Below are positions 22,256 through 34,260 of a stretch of DNA of 64,000 nt, piece by piece. The notes under the pieces are model-generated. The model was not told the origin of the DNA, did not search any database, and worked only from the letters and a program-made list of their open reading frames with translations. A program made the translations under genes and the position numbers. Origin of the DNA: Uloborus plumipes (taxonomy: Eukaryota > Arthropoda > Arachnida > Araneae > Uloboridae). The stretch covers positions 1 to 64,000 of the forward strand of contig JAXGGA010001032.1 in the NCBI GenBank assembly GCA_038373865.1, given 5' to 3'. How positions within the stretch are numbered: position 1 is the first letter of the stretch; each line of letters opens with the position of its first letter.

Positions 22256-22257
22256 TA

Positions 22258-23703
22258 CTTTAATAGTCGTGCTAAAAAATGAAGTGTCCCCTGGAAAAAC
22301 GGCTTAAATCCTATTTCTGATGAAATCTTTGGTTTATGCTTCATTCATAAATTTTATTACATAAATGCAGGTTCAGTAAAATAGTATTTGTAATTAATCC
22401 CTATTTTATGAAAAAGAAATAATTAAAAACTCTTTTCCTTTTGAAACATTCATTTTATTTGTAAATAGACCTAACTTTGCGCTTTATTCAAAGATTGGAC
22501 CTAGGCCGTTTTTCCAACAGCCCAACTGCATCAATCGAGTTTGAAAATAACTCACAATTTTGCTATGAAAATTACACATAATTTTGTGTTTCGTAATCTC
22601 TAATAGTTCCAATACTTCTTCTGTATAAGAAAGTAAAGCCACGCGGAAAAAATAAGCAAAAGGTTTTACAGCTATTATTTTTGTTGTTTTCCGAGCACCG
22701 CTCACTTTTCTTGCACTGAAGAAATCCATTTGTGTTTCGAAGCTCAAAAAAGCAGCATGAAATGTTGATGACAAATGTTTACTAAAATTACGTTTTCTTC
22801 AAATAGGTTTGCCTGTGTTTTCAATATCCATGAATACAACCAAAAAAAAAAAAAAAAAACATTTAAAAAGCTTGCATTTGCTCGTTTTTTATACGTATTG
22901 TTAAATCCAAGGATATGACGTCACGCATCGCAAATTCGAAATATATCATTGATGCTGCCATCTAGTGAGTTTTACGGGAAGTCAACAGTAAATTGAACGC
23001 GTCTGGAACATATTCCATTTTTCCTCGGTTGAGGAGAGGGGCGATGATCAGTGTCTCACATATTTTCAATACAAAAAGACCAAAAAGTATGGCCCTTTTT
23101 CGAATCAATTCTAATCACTATTTGGAGAATGAATACAAAATATTGAAATTCTTTTAACTGACTAATTTACTTATAATAATTATAAATCTTTATAATGATT
23201 TTACATGTCATGGTTGCACATTATTATTTTTCAAAAAAAGCAAACAAAGACAATTCAAAAAAAAAAAAAAAAAGACAGACACACGCACTCACACTGCCGT
23301 GCACACACCAGGGTTGCCAGATTTAAGAACTGTAAATACGGGACAGGCTTCTTGGGGGAGGGGGGAAATGAAGTCTAACAGTCGAATTTTTGCAGCCTTG
23401 ACTTTGGTATCAAGTATCATAATACACAATAAGCATATGAATAAAAGCTACATTTTTTACCATCGCATTATTATTTTTCTTCATAAATTATTGCGGGAAA
23501 AGTTTTCGCACTAAATGAAAATTCGTGTTTCCCCTGCAACTAACCCCTTTTTCTGACTCAGGCCCGTCAGTTTGAATTTTGCCAGGGGAGCAAAGGGTAT
23601 ATATTCAATGTAAATTATACCAAAAAACAGCAAAAACCACGTTCACTTATATATGTAAATGCATTAATTTTCAAAACCAAGGCGGCAATTGATCCCCCCC
23701 CCC
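22258..23703. other. non-coding stretch with a CRE-like palindrome
   Basis: No gene seen. A perfect TGACGTCA lies at 22916-22923. The word GCTGCCATCTAGTG near 22953 is close to the reverse complement of CACTAGATGGCGGC near 19953. A17-18 tracts occur near 22841 and 23257. The minus-strand frame 22484-22774 has no recognised domain. Confidence 0.4.
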
Positions 23704-26333
23704 CAGGGGCGGCCCTAGCAGTTTTGCCGCCCCTCTTCATAATTAAAGCTTGAAAAGAAAAAAAAAATTGCTGATAAATACGAGCCAATAAGTAGATGTT
23801 GTGAAATAAAAACAACATGACGAAATAAAATCCGATATTCAGGGTAGGATTTGGACCGAACGGGACCCTACGCTGTTTTAGATATGGGACCCCTTTTGTA
23901 GTCCGGAAAACTTTATTGTAAGCAAAACTGGCCATTTTTGTCATCCAAGTGTATCTTTTTCGCTGACAAAGAACCTCATGTTTCTTTTTTTAATGCTAAA
24001 GCTGTCTTTTCTCCTTTTTCTTTTTGCGTATGTGTGTTTTTCATAAACTTTGAAGTTGGATCAGCATGAAGAAACTGATGTAGTGACCACTTTAAATGGG
24101 GTATAGAATATCTGCAATTTCAGGGTTTCTCCCCCGAGAAAAATTTTGAAAAGATATCTAAGATTCTGCATTATGAGGAGTAATTAAAACTAAAAAATTA
24201 TCAAGAGAAAAATAAGCAAACAAAAACTTTTTTCAAAATTTTACTTTCTGTTGCGAATTAAAATCAATCTAAATAGAAATTGCTTGTGCTTGTGATTCCG
24301 CAAATCGTTGACATAAATTGACAGAGAAAAAGAGCTTGGGAGGAGAACAGAAAACACATCGTCCCTTGCTCACATTATCTTCTTTCGGAATATAATTAAT
24401 GTTTGATCGTCACTCCAACCCACCGACTAACACAGCACTGTTCTTAAGGTAACATGATCAATAGGAAAATAAATGCATAAAATGGTATGAAAGAAATGGT
24501 ATAAATACTTAGAAATCAAGAGAGTAACATCCCGGGAATTCGGAAAATTAATGGTTCATACACTTGATAAGAAATAAAGTTGTAGCACTTTTCAAGGAGT
24601 TTTAAAGATTTATTTATTTTCAAAGACTATAGAAAAACTATATGTTAGTCACTTTCCAGTCCCTCTTGCTAGTAGTTGCATCAATTTGTTGTTCTCTTTC
24701 AATTATCAAGAGTTCAGGTTCAGAGGTGTCAGTTGTGAAGAGTAGCTTCGATTCAAGATAATTTTTCTTTCTGAGGGGGAAAATATCATAAAAAAATGAT
24801 TTGGAAATATTAAAAAATATTTAAACGTTCATAAAAATTGAAATTTATTTAAAGTTCGCCTCCATGATTGAGAAAATATTGATCACTAGCTGAGCCATTT
24901 TCGAATTTCCAAGAACCCTGAAAAAAATAATCTACTGAAAAGCTTTTAAAAATCTGCAGAAAATTTAATCATGTTTGGAACAAGTTTCAAAAAACAAAAA
25001 CTGCAGAATATTCAGAGAAAACAAAAAGAAAAAACAAACATTTTGTGGATTGTATTGAAGATAAAATGCAATTTTTTTTTTCAGTCTTCTAAAATTGTTC
25101 AGAAATCTTAAAGAAAAAAAAAAGAAAAAAAGAAAAAAAACTCTTCACATTTTCTGCAGATTATTTTGAGCTAGGAAACCCTAAGGAGTTCCCAGAACCG
25201 AAAGGTGTACGACCTCTGTGTTAGATCAAGCGCATTTGTATGTCGTGATTCCTATCAGTCAATATAATTTCCAAATATTTCATCACGGGGTGCCTGATGG
25301 GAGGACACTGTGACCTCCTAAAAATATATCTTATTCGGCAAATCTTTAATGATGATTTGGATTCGGCAGAATTTATCGCTTCATTTGGTGAGTTGAGATT
25401 TTTTCTCCTCTCAAAAAACTATGTTCGGGGCCCCCCTGTCTTCTATCAACAATTTCAAAAACTTTACATGCTTAACCCATTAATGACTAGCGTCCCTTTT
25501 TAGGGACGGTCCAAAAAAGGGTCTGAATTCCCTGAAAATGATCATTTCGACCAAATAATAGTGTTCAATTAGTACCTTGGTATTGTTTCAATTCGTTATT
25601 AACAGATTGCTGCACATAACCATTGTAAAGTGTGTTCTGTAGCAGTTTTAATATTATCTTTATCGAAAATTACATCGTTCACAATCTGGGGAAAAAAAAG
25701 CTAAGTTTTCAAAGTTATTCCCAGCTTCCCAGTTTATGTTAATTATTGATTTTATTTCTTCTTATAAAATGTCTTTTTAAATATTAATATCGTAGGCAGA
25801 AAAAAAAATTAGTAAAAAAAGTATGTAAACCCTGGGGTCTATCGTAACTTTTAAGGGACGATTTTTCTTTCCTTAATAAAAAATTTATTTTTTACATGAT
25901 ATTTTTTTTATTATTTTTCCTGTCCATTAAACACTGTTTGTAACAAGTATACAAAATTTCTTTGGAAAAAAATGTCAGGCATTAATGGATTAAAAAAGCT
26001 GTCTACTGTAGTTATTTTGTTTTTTTTTTAATGTCTAAGTTGATATTATAGTTTCTAAAGACTCGTTTATTTTAGAAGCAATGTTGGAATGTTGCAATAG
26101 TCAAAACTGGTTGTGTTGAAGTGGATACATTTAAATAACACTTAAATATCGCTACATTCATACTTTTCAAGATTCCAAGTTAACAAAAAGAATGATGTTT
26201 TAAATAGTTTTGTACATTTTCTTTTCTAAAACAAAAATTTACTTTAGATATTCGTACCAAAATGCCGCCCCTAAAATTTGGCGCCCCGGACAGGGGTCCG
26301 GAAAGTCCGGCGCTAGGGCTGCCCCCCCCCCTG
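23704..26333. mobile_element. element with CAGGGGCGGC-type inverted ends, nested insertion inside
   Basis: The left end CAGGGGCGGCCCTAGC at 23704 and the right end GCTAGGGCTGCCCCcccccCTG ending at 26333 are imperfect inverted repeats. Inner partners TTTTGCCGCCCCT (left) and ATGCCGCCCCTAAAATTTGG (right) are similar words in direct, not inverted, orientation, so more than one element may be involved. Such ends resemble hAT-like elements. Interior: A+T-rich DNA, a family-B MITE at 25476-25989 and no clear transposase. The C-runs beside each end hide the target duplication. Confidence 0.45.
25476..25989. mobile_element. TTAA-flanked MITE, family B, copy 2
   Basis: Flanked by TTAA at 25472-25475 and 25990-25993. 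The left end is CCCATTAATGACTAGCGTCCC with palindrome GTCCCTttttAGGGAC; the right end is AGGCATTAATGG before TTAA. Opposite orientation to the copy at 4483-4878, and about 120 bp longer through its A+T-rich centre. Non-coding. Confidence 0.75.
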
Positions 26334-26399
26334 ATCCCACAAATGACAGGCCTGCCTTGGCGTGGAAGATGTAATAATCGTTTTTAGCGATGACTTATA

Positions 26400-27665
26400 C
26401 AGGGTGCGGCAGAAAAACCCGGACAAGCATTTATTATGATAATTTTATTAAATAAAAGAAATTTAGCAAAACAACAATTAATAATGTTAACATAGACTTC
26501 TTACAATAATATACTCAGCTGGTTTCGAAGTGGCTTCCTCCAGCGGTGATACATAGATCCAAACGTAACTAGAAATTTTCTGCGATGGGCCGCAGCTCTT
26601 TCAGCAACAATCGGTCCCATTCTCGAAGCAGCGACTCCAAGCTTTTTTGGGGCTTAGTACAGGCCCTGACCTTCAAAATGGACCACACACTGTAATCCAT
26701 GGGATTCAGATCCGGGGGGTAGGGGGCCATTCCGTAGATGAGATGAAGTCTGAGAAATGAGTTCGGCACCAGTCCTGAGTCATTTGGTCCTTTGAGCCCG
26801 CACTGAGTCCTGCTGGAATATCCAATCCTCATCACCAAAGTGCTACTAGACCCATAGAAGTACGACGGCCTGAAGAATGTTGCGGCGGTACACTTCTTTG
26901 CTGATTTTGACCCCTTAATCCACAAAAACAAGGAGAGTCTTGCCGAGCGCAAATTCCTCCCCAAAACATCACCAATTGTGGATTTTTGGTGGTGTTCGAC
27001 GATGGCCGATGTGCCAGGACCTTTAGTGGACCAGACTCTGTCGTTTTGGCGGTTATGCGCCAGTTCGACAGTGAACAACATCTCATCTTTGAAGAGGATG
27101 CTCTTCCACTGCTCACCTGCGGCCCGACGTTTGAGCTGGCGACATCTTTGAAGTCTCACGCTCTTGTTCTCTTCAGTAAGAAGTTGGGCTCTTTGGAGCT
27201 TGTTAGGCTTGAAATTGAGTTCAATTTTAGCTATTCGCTGAACTGATCGGTCGCTGATTTCGATTTCACGAGCGAGTTTTGCATGGAGACCCTCGAATTT
27301 CGCTGCACTCGCTTCTTGATGAACCTACGGTAGGAAAATGTGTTCACGGTCAGCTTTCTTCCGCTTCCAGGACGGCGTAAGGAGTGACCAAGCATTTTGT
27401 ACCGGCTAATTGCATTGGAAACAGTGTGTCGAGGAATTTTGAGCAAACGAACTGACGTTTAAAAGCGCGAAACAGTTCCAAAATTGAAACGCGTCTTTCT
27501 GTCGTTCTGCAAACAAAACAACGATGATAAGTACAAAATCTACACTGCCCTCCTCAATGCAGGCAAACATGAAGAATCTTTTAAAAAAAGAATTGGCTGT
27601 ATACGGTAAAAGGTGTTGGCGTCAGGACGTGACAAACTTTGTCCGAGTTTTTTTGCCGCACCCTG
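26400..27665 (-). mobile_element. mariner-type transposon, full length, inactive
   Basis: A 1266-bp element with TIRs CAGGGTGCGGCAGAAAAACC (left) and the inverted TTTTTTTGCCGCACCCTG (right), flanked by TA at 26398-26399 and 27666-27667. The transposase gene is on the minus strand but broken. Both ends being intact means it could in principle be mobilised by a transposase from another copy. Confidence 0.9.
26569..27446 (-). pseudogene. mariner transposase, frameshifted
   Basis: Three pieces in different frames together cover most of a transposase. At 27231-27446 is part of the N-terminal DNA-binding region (KIPRHTVSNAISRYKMLG, SLRRPGSGRK). At 26569-27159 is the catalytic region, with first acidic residue in LFKDEMLFTVE, then HNRQNDRVWS, and the C-terminal PPDLNPMDYSVWSILK. 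The third catalytic position is Asp, which marks mariner rather than Tc1. A middle part (FWGGIC) shifts into a third frame near 26950, and the second catalytic Asp (normally in QDSAPAHK) is not readable. At least two frameshifts; no active enzyme. Confidence 0.88.
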
Positions 27666-27667
27666 TA

Positions 27668-28160
27668 TTTAGTATGTACTTTTTCAAAATGCCAGACATA
27701 CTAATGGAAAAATTTTAATACGTGCAAAATAATTTTAACGACACAAATTTTGATTACAATTGAGCAGACATAGAATTAAGTAAGAAATTAACCTAAAACA
27801 AATAACAATTTAATATTCAATATCTTCTGTAGTTTATCGAATATTATATCATAAAAATTACCCTAACATAATGTCGGCAAATTCTTTTTCAAATCATATC
27901 TGCTATGGTTTTTCTGCTGTAATAATTGAAGGGGTAGGTGGATAAAGGTGAAAAAATGACAATCTTAGTTTTACTTACTTTTTTATCACGGATGAAGGTG
28001 CTAAGGTAATATATTTTTTCTTTCTTTTCTAAAAAATAAAAATATTGTCACATATCGTCTTTATTCACTTGCCCCTTAAACGGTGTATGTGAGTTAGCAC
28101 AATTGAACATACACTAATTTGAATTTGTGTTAGTCGGCGGAATTCAAATGTCACATATCA
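27668..28160. other. non-coding stretch with short direct and inverted repeats
   Basis: The word ATTGAAGGGGTAGGTGGATAA (27928 on) is inverted relative to TTTATCCACTTGCC at 28163, which is the start of the duplication. TCACATATCgtCTTTATtCACTTGCC near 28049 is a direct repeat of it. These may be ends of an old element next to the duplication breakpoint. Confidence 0.4.
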
Positions 28161-29488
28161 CCTTTATCCACTTGCCAATTCAATTCTTTCAATTTTTTTA
28201 GGTTTGCATAAAATCGATTGCAATTTATCTTTGTGTCGCTCATTGTAAAAACTGCATCTTCATATTTTTAAAAAACGTATTTATTTGCTAAATTACATTT
28301 AGTTACACAGACTTTTAGTTAAATAGCGAAGCAAAGCACATTTTAAAGGATAACTGTCCGAAGACTAATAGTAGATAAACACTTACATTTCTTTCATAAG
28401 AAAATATTTAAGAACGGCTTCATATAATAAGAAACGGTAAAATCATTTACAAGGAGCTACACCAGTTTTACAATGAACGACACGTTTGTTGAATGAATTG
28501 TCACAATAATTTTTGCTCTAACTGAACATAAGATTAACTTCAGAACAGAAAAATATTATGATTCAATCAATTTTCTTATCGCTCTATTTCAAGCTTTTGT
28601 TTTACTTTATTTTTTTTCAAATGTCTCGCTTTGTAAAATGTTGCTCCCAGCTAGAGTACGGGACTTTAGCCGTCCTGTATCAATTTTTCCCGGGACGAGG
28701 GACAGTTTTTCAAAAAACGGGACAGCCCCTTGAAATCCGGGACGTCTAGCATCCCTGTCCGTAACGCATGTATATTTACAATTAAATAGATAAAAAAAAA
28801 GAAGAGAATGAGGAATGAATATATTTAGTATGAGATGTGCAAAAAAAAAAACTTCTAGTATTCTGATTTTATTTTTTTTATAAATGAGAGTACACAGTTA
28901 ATTTTATTTTTTAAGATTATCAAAATACTCATTTGTTGCTCTCCATGCCAAATTTTTGTCTTCCAAGTGATCTACTGAATTCAATGTGTTAATTGTACAC
29001 TAGTAGTTTATGCTTAATAACTTGCATATAACTATTCAAGAATTAAAATTTCTTTTATTTCTCAACACTGTGCATCAAGCAAAAACAAAGTGTTTCCTTG
29101 AAAGAGCAAAAACGTTGTGACACAAAATATCGTGTTCTCTAGGTAGATTTTATCGAAAATTGTTCAATCATTGAACAAGATGAAATTCAAAGTAGTTAAT
29201 TTGTAGTTTTATTTCATAAAGTTATAGCTTAATATACGTTTTACTTTTTTTTCATTTATTATATTACATATGAGTCATTTTCATAAAATTGGAAGAATAT
29301 GAGTCTTCTTTTTTCTCTTCTAATTTGTATTATTCTGACAGAATAGCAAAAATGGTTTTACGATTTTGCTAATAATTAACTGAAAGAGAAGAATGTGTCA
29401 ATAATAATAACTGTTGCTCAATATAAAGCAGTGAGTAACCGCCACAAAGTGATTGCAAAGGCTGCAATACATTGCATTGTTGGCGGTG

Positions 29489-29700
29489 ACATGCAATACA
29501 CCGCCAACTCGGTTATTTCCATCCATGGACTGGTATTCTAATTGCACATTAGCTACCAGTGTTTTTTGGCTCTCTTTGCTCTATAAGAGGATTTTTGACT
29601 CCAACTCGGTTACTTTCCTATTCCATGCTGATGAGTGCATAATAAGCACGAAACTGCAATCCATGGATGGAAATAACCGAGTTGGCGGTGTATTGCATGT
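29489..29700. mobile_element. 212-bp palindromic MITE, family E (copy 1)
   Basis: The two ends are inverted over about 45 bp: ACATGCAATACACCGCCAAC... and ...GTTGGCGGTGTATTGCATGT, continuing inwards through CGGTTATTTCCATCCATGGA. The central part has weaker inverted similarity (GCACGAAACTGCA). A long frame crosses it only because palindromes lack stops on both strands. It is shared by both duplication copies, so it inserted before the duplication. A diverged half occurs at 59916-60020. Confidence 0.75.
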
Positions 29701-29963
29701 TGCTTAATAGTTTAGACCAGATCTCTCAGCCTTTCTTTTCTCCTTTAGGCTTTACGATGTTTTCAAGACCTCATATATGCGTGGAAGTGGAAGATAGAAA
29801 GGAGGTAATGCATTTTTTTTTTTTTTTTTTTTACTGCTATAACTCTATAACTTGTCCAAATTGCTAGTTGAAAAATGAATATTGAGTAAAAAAAATGCTT
29901 TAAAAGTTTTTTATTCGATATGTTTTTCAAACAGAGGGCATTTTTTTCCTCTTAAAAGCTGCG

Positions 29964-30331
29964 TTACACTGTAAAAAATAAATGTTGTATTTACAGTATA
30001 ATACAGTTCATTTTATAGTAATAAACTATAATCATTTCTAATTTTACAGAAATAAACTGTAAAATTGCTAATGTTACAGTTTATTGCAGTGCATTTTACA
30101 GCTTTAAACTGGAACCTCGGATGCTAGTATTGTACTAGCAGACGAGTTGCAGTATAATGATGTTGAATTTTACGGCAATAAACTGTAAAATTTCTAACTT
30201 TACAGTAATAAACTGTAAAATTGCTAGTTTTAGTTTATTACTGTGCATTTTACAGTTTTAAATTGGAACCTCGGCTGCCAGTATTACACTGTAAAAACAA
30301 CAGTTCCCTTTTTTTTTTTTTTGCAGTGTAG
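29964..30331. repeat. ACTGTAAA-rich TIR element with internal tandem repeats (copy 1)
   Basis: Ends TTACACTGTAAAAAA and ...TTTTTGCAGTGTAG. The inside has repeated blocks of TTTACAGTAATAAACTGTAA type and AAACTGGAACCTCGGcTGCC. The corresponding element in copy 2 (48617-48820) is about 165 bp shorter, because it has one block of the central repeat instead of two. Confidence 0.6.
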
Positions 30332-30921
30332 AGATATAATCATGTTCCTAAAATGGGTCGATTAAATGAGTAACAAATTTGGAAGTAAAACAACACGGTT
30401 TAAAATAAAAAGGCACCATTTTCAGCTATTTTATTTAAAAACCAATATATTTTGAAAAATACTCTCCGTTCAAATAGTTCACCAAGCAGTCCAATCTCAT
30501 CAAAACATGTTGCTCTTATTTACTTGCAATTGTGCAATACGCATGCTACATTCATTACATACGGATATAGGATTTTACTGCGGATGGGTAGTAGCAAAAT
30601 AGGATCTCCAATTTTTCCAAGCGAGACAAGTACTTATAACTACCGCCAGCACCTGTAATCCTTACAGATTAAAAATCAAGTTTTAATTGAAAAAAAACCT
30701 GAATTAAATTGAATTTAGAAATTACAAGAAAAGTTCAATTCAGAGACTAAAATTCAGCAAACACACTCTAACAAGAAAAAGTCGGTCAAGTCAGGTGGCT
30801 CTCTCTCTCTCTTCCAGAAATTTAAAAAACTAACGTCTTTAAAACACAATTTTAGGCTCAGTTCGGTCCGAATGGAGAAAGAGGAGGCGGATAGTTTGAA
30901 ATTCCCTTCCGTAATTATGAT

Positions 30922-32337
30922 CTCCCCAAAAACAACGGTGTTGTAAAAAAATCCCCCGCCAAGAAAACCTTAAATACTCAGCCTTAAAAAGTTATGATAT
31001 CGAGTTTTCCCGCCAAGTCTGTGCCAAACTACAACTAACCTGTAGGTATAGTTCTTTTAAATTGTTTTCAGTTTTGCCAGGCGGGAAGCTTTGTCTTATG
31101 AGGTGGTTGCTTAATGAGTAAAAACTTCCCGCCTGGCAGGACTGAAATTAATTTAAAAGAACTATACATACAGGTTAGTTGTAGTTTGGCCCAAACTTGG
31201 CGGGAAAACTCGATATCATAACTTTTTAAGGCTGAGTATTTAAGGTTTTCTTGGCGGGGGATTTTTTTACAACACTGTTGTTTTTGGGGAGATATCACAT
31301 GTTTTTGCATTAATATTATTTCTTTGCCTGTTTTTTTTTTTTTCTCTTCAAAATTTACTTTGCATGTTTTTTTTTCCCTTCAACATTTTTCTTGGCGGTC
31401 CGACATATGTGGTTTTCTTGGCGGCATGCATTTGGTGCAAAAGTTCAAGGATCTTCTTCAGTCTAGGATACATTTGAAATCAATCACAATGTACCACCCG
31501 AACTGACGCAAAACAAAGCTAGTTGCTAACAATACTACGATTAAATTAAAAGTTTAAAAAAAAAAACCCAACCCTTACTGCCGATCTCATATTAAAATGA
31601 ACTAAATTGAAGATCCCTTTTAAAAGCCTTATGCAATAAAATCAATTACAAATATTTTATTTGTTAACAAATAGAAACTGGCAACAGATGAAATTATAAA
31701 TCATTGAGTTTTCTTTCCTCGTCGCCCAACAATGACAACATAAATGCTCAGATGTTGAACAGAGCTAGTAGATAGAAATCGGACCAATTTTAAGCATTAA
31801 TAACTCCGGGGTGCGATGACCCCGGGGAGTAAAATTTGGGAAAACGTCCTCAATGTCTCATCGAGAATATTCATACCAAAAATCAACACTAAAGACCCCC
31901 GGGGAGAAAAGATACGGAAAATAAAAACGAGGGGGGAGGGGGGGTCGAAAAACCCCCTATGCCGAGCTTTGGGACAAAATAAATGTGGGTGCAAAAGCAG
32001 AGCTCAATCCGAGTTACCGTTTAGTCTGGACCCCTGTCAAACAATTTTTAAAAAGTGCGAAAAATAGCGATTTTTTAACCTTTATCACCCCTCCCCCTGA
32101 GGGTCCTGGATGTTTTGCTTTAGTATGTGCCGTCTGGGGCCGCTGGAGATTTAGTATACCAAAAATGAACTCTAGGGATCTTTATGGGGCTGAGATACAG
32201 AGGGGTGAAAACCCCGGTTTGGTTACTCGCGTAAACAGTCCTTAGTCGCTCTTTCACATTTTTCTTGGCGACGGAAATTTCTTGGCGGCTTGTATTTAGT
32301 TTTCTTGGCGGGGCGGGACGCTCCCGCGTCCCGTGAT
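30922..32337. mobile_element. 1.4-kb copy-1-specific insertion with a long palindrome and terminal hairpin
   Basis: Absent from copy 2, where TAATTATGATTTTTTAAATC is continuous at 49396-49415. The flanking word TGAT is at 30918-30921 and again at 32334-32337. The left 370 bp are a near-perfect palindrome (arms about 30922-31087 and 31126-31292) with CTTGGCGGG/CCCGCCAAG words. The rest holds a G+C-rich middle (about 31800-32245) with repeated CCCGGGGA-type words, and further CTTGGCGG repeats near 31391, 31416, 32265 and 32281. The last bases form a hairpin (CGGGACGCtcccGCGTCCCG, about 32315-32333). No transposase seen. A 3' hairpin close to the end recalls Helitron-like elements, but the class is not settled. 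Confidence 0.65.
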
Positions 32338-33427
32338 TTTTTAAATCTTTCAGCTGTCTTTGAAAAGGAAGATTTCGATAGCTCTTTGACGGAATTGTCT
32401 AAAAACAAAATTTTGAGCTATGTGTGATTATGTAAAGGAATAGGTGGGTGTAGGTGGTCCTGGATCTTTTCCCCGGTTTAAGTTTTTTAAAAGTGAAATT
32501 TTCAAAAATGCAATTTTAATCTGTTTTTTTGGCAATCTATGTTAGGTGAGCAGGGAGGGGGGGGGATTCAAGAGTCTTCCTTTCAAATTTTTCAAGTATA
32601 CACCAATAAGAATTTTAGGCTATTTGATGGAGGGCACCTACCTCAAATACCTGTTTTGAAATTTAAGTGTTGAAGTTAAATAAATCAAAAATTTTCTTTT
32701 TGTTTAATTTTCCTTCAGGTAATTTTAGACGTTTACTTGCGCCAATTTACTGATTATATATTTACGTCGTTGTTTGTGTAGGAAGTCCTGCCTCCTACCT
32801 CCTCAAATCTCTGAGAACTATTCAAGTCTAGCTTAAAATGTTAAAATGTTTTAATTCAAACGATTGCAACCTCTTCACAAAACTTCTGTGTACATCAAAG
32901 CTTTTATTTGCTTTGTGCAATTGCCATAACAGAGACGTTAAGTCCGTAACAAATATACTGATTTCTATCAAAATTCATAAATAATATCCATGAAAACTTT
33001 ATGATTTTAGAGAGCTTGAAATCCTTGGAACAAGTATTCAAAAATTTTTTTTAATCCATGAATAATTCACAGGAATATTGGCAATTGTATAACCACGTTA
33101 AACTTTTGCTGTTTTCTGAGTCAGGTCCGTAACAGGCAGATTTTATTTATCATTTTTTGTAATCAAGGAATCTGTACTAAAATGCAGGACAGCTGAACAA
33201 CATCCAATTATACAAGTGAAAAACAATGTGGATTTTTATTGAACCAAATTGTAATTATGTGTGTTTAAAATTTGTCATTGTTACGTCAATAATGATCGAA
33301 TTCCCCATATTCAGTCAAAATGAATTAAACACATGGAGATTTGAAAGTTAATAAAATTTAGTGCAACAGATATCGTTGGACAATTATTTTTGTCTACACT
33401 ATTAGCTGTCGCTTATAATGTCGCCGT

Positions 33428-33833
33428 CAGGGCCTGATTACCCAAAAGGCTCGAGAAGCTTGAGCTTCCCCTTAGAATTTTCAGAGGGCCCAAAAATGAC
33501 TGAATAACTAAAAATTCCAGTTCTTGTTTTTAAATTCATCCTTAAAGAGAGCTAGTTTGAATAAAATAAAATTTTAATAGTGTTACAATGTACTTTTATT
33601 GTAATTTTGGGAAGTGATAATTCTGATTCAACAACAAACCACCCTCAGTTGCTGATGAACAAATTTCTATGCGTTTGGAAAGGAAAGGGGGGGGGGGAGA
33701 GTAAGAGGAGAGAAAACCAACTTTATAAGCTGAACTTTGCTGGGCCATTTTTAGGAAAGTTTTCCAAGGCAAACGTAGAGGGCCCTGAAATGAGGTTGAG
33801 CTTCCCCTAACTTCAGGGGTTAATCGGGCCCTG
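33428..33833. mobile_element. hAT-type MITE with perfect 8-bp target duplication (copy 1)
   Basis: A 406-bp element with ends CAGGGCCTGATTAcCCc and the inverted GGGGTTAATCGGGCCCTG, flanked by GTCGCCGT at 33420-33427 and 33834-33841. An 8-bp duplication and CAG/CTG ends are diagnostic for hAT. It is present at the same site in copy 2 (50495-50899), so it predates the duplication. The short frame inside has no domain. Confidence 0.9.
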
Positions 33834-34260
33834 GTCGCCGTGGCTAAAATAATAGCTTGTATATGTCGGCTAAAACACTTTTAAAAACTGTCTTTAATGA
33901 TATTTTGAAAAGCATGATTCAAATGGAAATGACTTTGAGCAATGATTTTAATCAACGATTTTAATCAATGATTTTTAAATCATGATATAAATAGGCTGTT
34001 TAAAATCAATCAGCCCTAATATTGATAGCAATATTTACTTATTTTTACATTTAAATTTTAAAGTGAATCAAAAAAAATATATGTAAGATGTGAAACTACT
34101 TTTTTAAATCCTGAAGTCTTCTTCTACAAAAAAAAAAAAAAGAAAAAAAGAAAAAGCGTATGAAACTAGTTTTTTAAACCCCGAAGCCACCCCCCCCCCC
34201 AAAAAAAAACACATTCTCAATTGGCGTAACGGTCACGAAGTCATTGAAAAAGTCACGAAC

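Noticed and set aside
19950..22980. CACTAGATGGCGGC near 19953 and GCTGCCATCTAGTG near 22953 as paired insulator (CTCF-type) sites or one element's ends
   Set aside because: The short word also occurs in varied form elsewhere (for example near 40146 and 58722) and adjacent sequence does not pair, so neither reading is supported.
28558..28749. 63-residue frame identical in most positions to 43848-44039
   Set aside because: Conservation is due to the segmental duplication; surrounding non-coding DNA is equally conserved and the frame has no recognisable domain.
29453..29707. 84-residue open frame repeated in part near 48313
   Set aside because: It spans a palindromic MITE; inverted repeats lacking stops give mirror frames on both strands. 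No domain, and the frame breaks in the sister copy.
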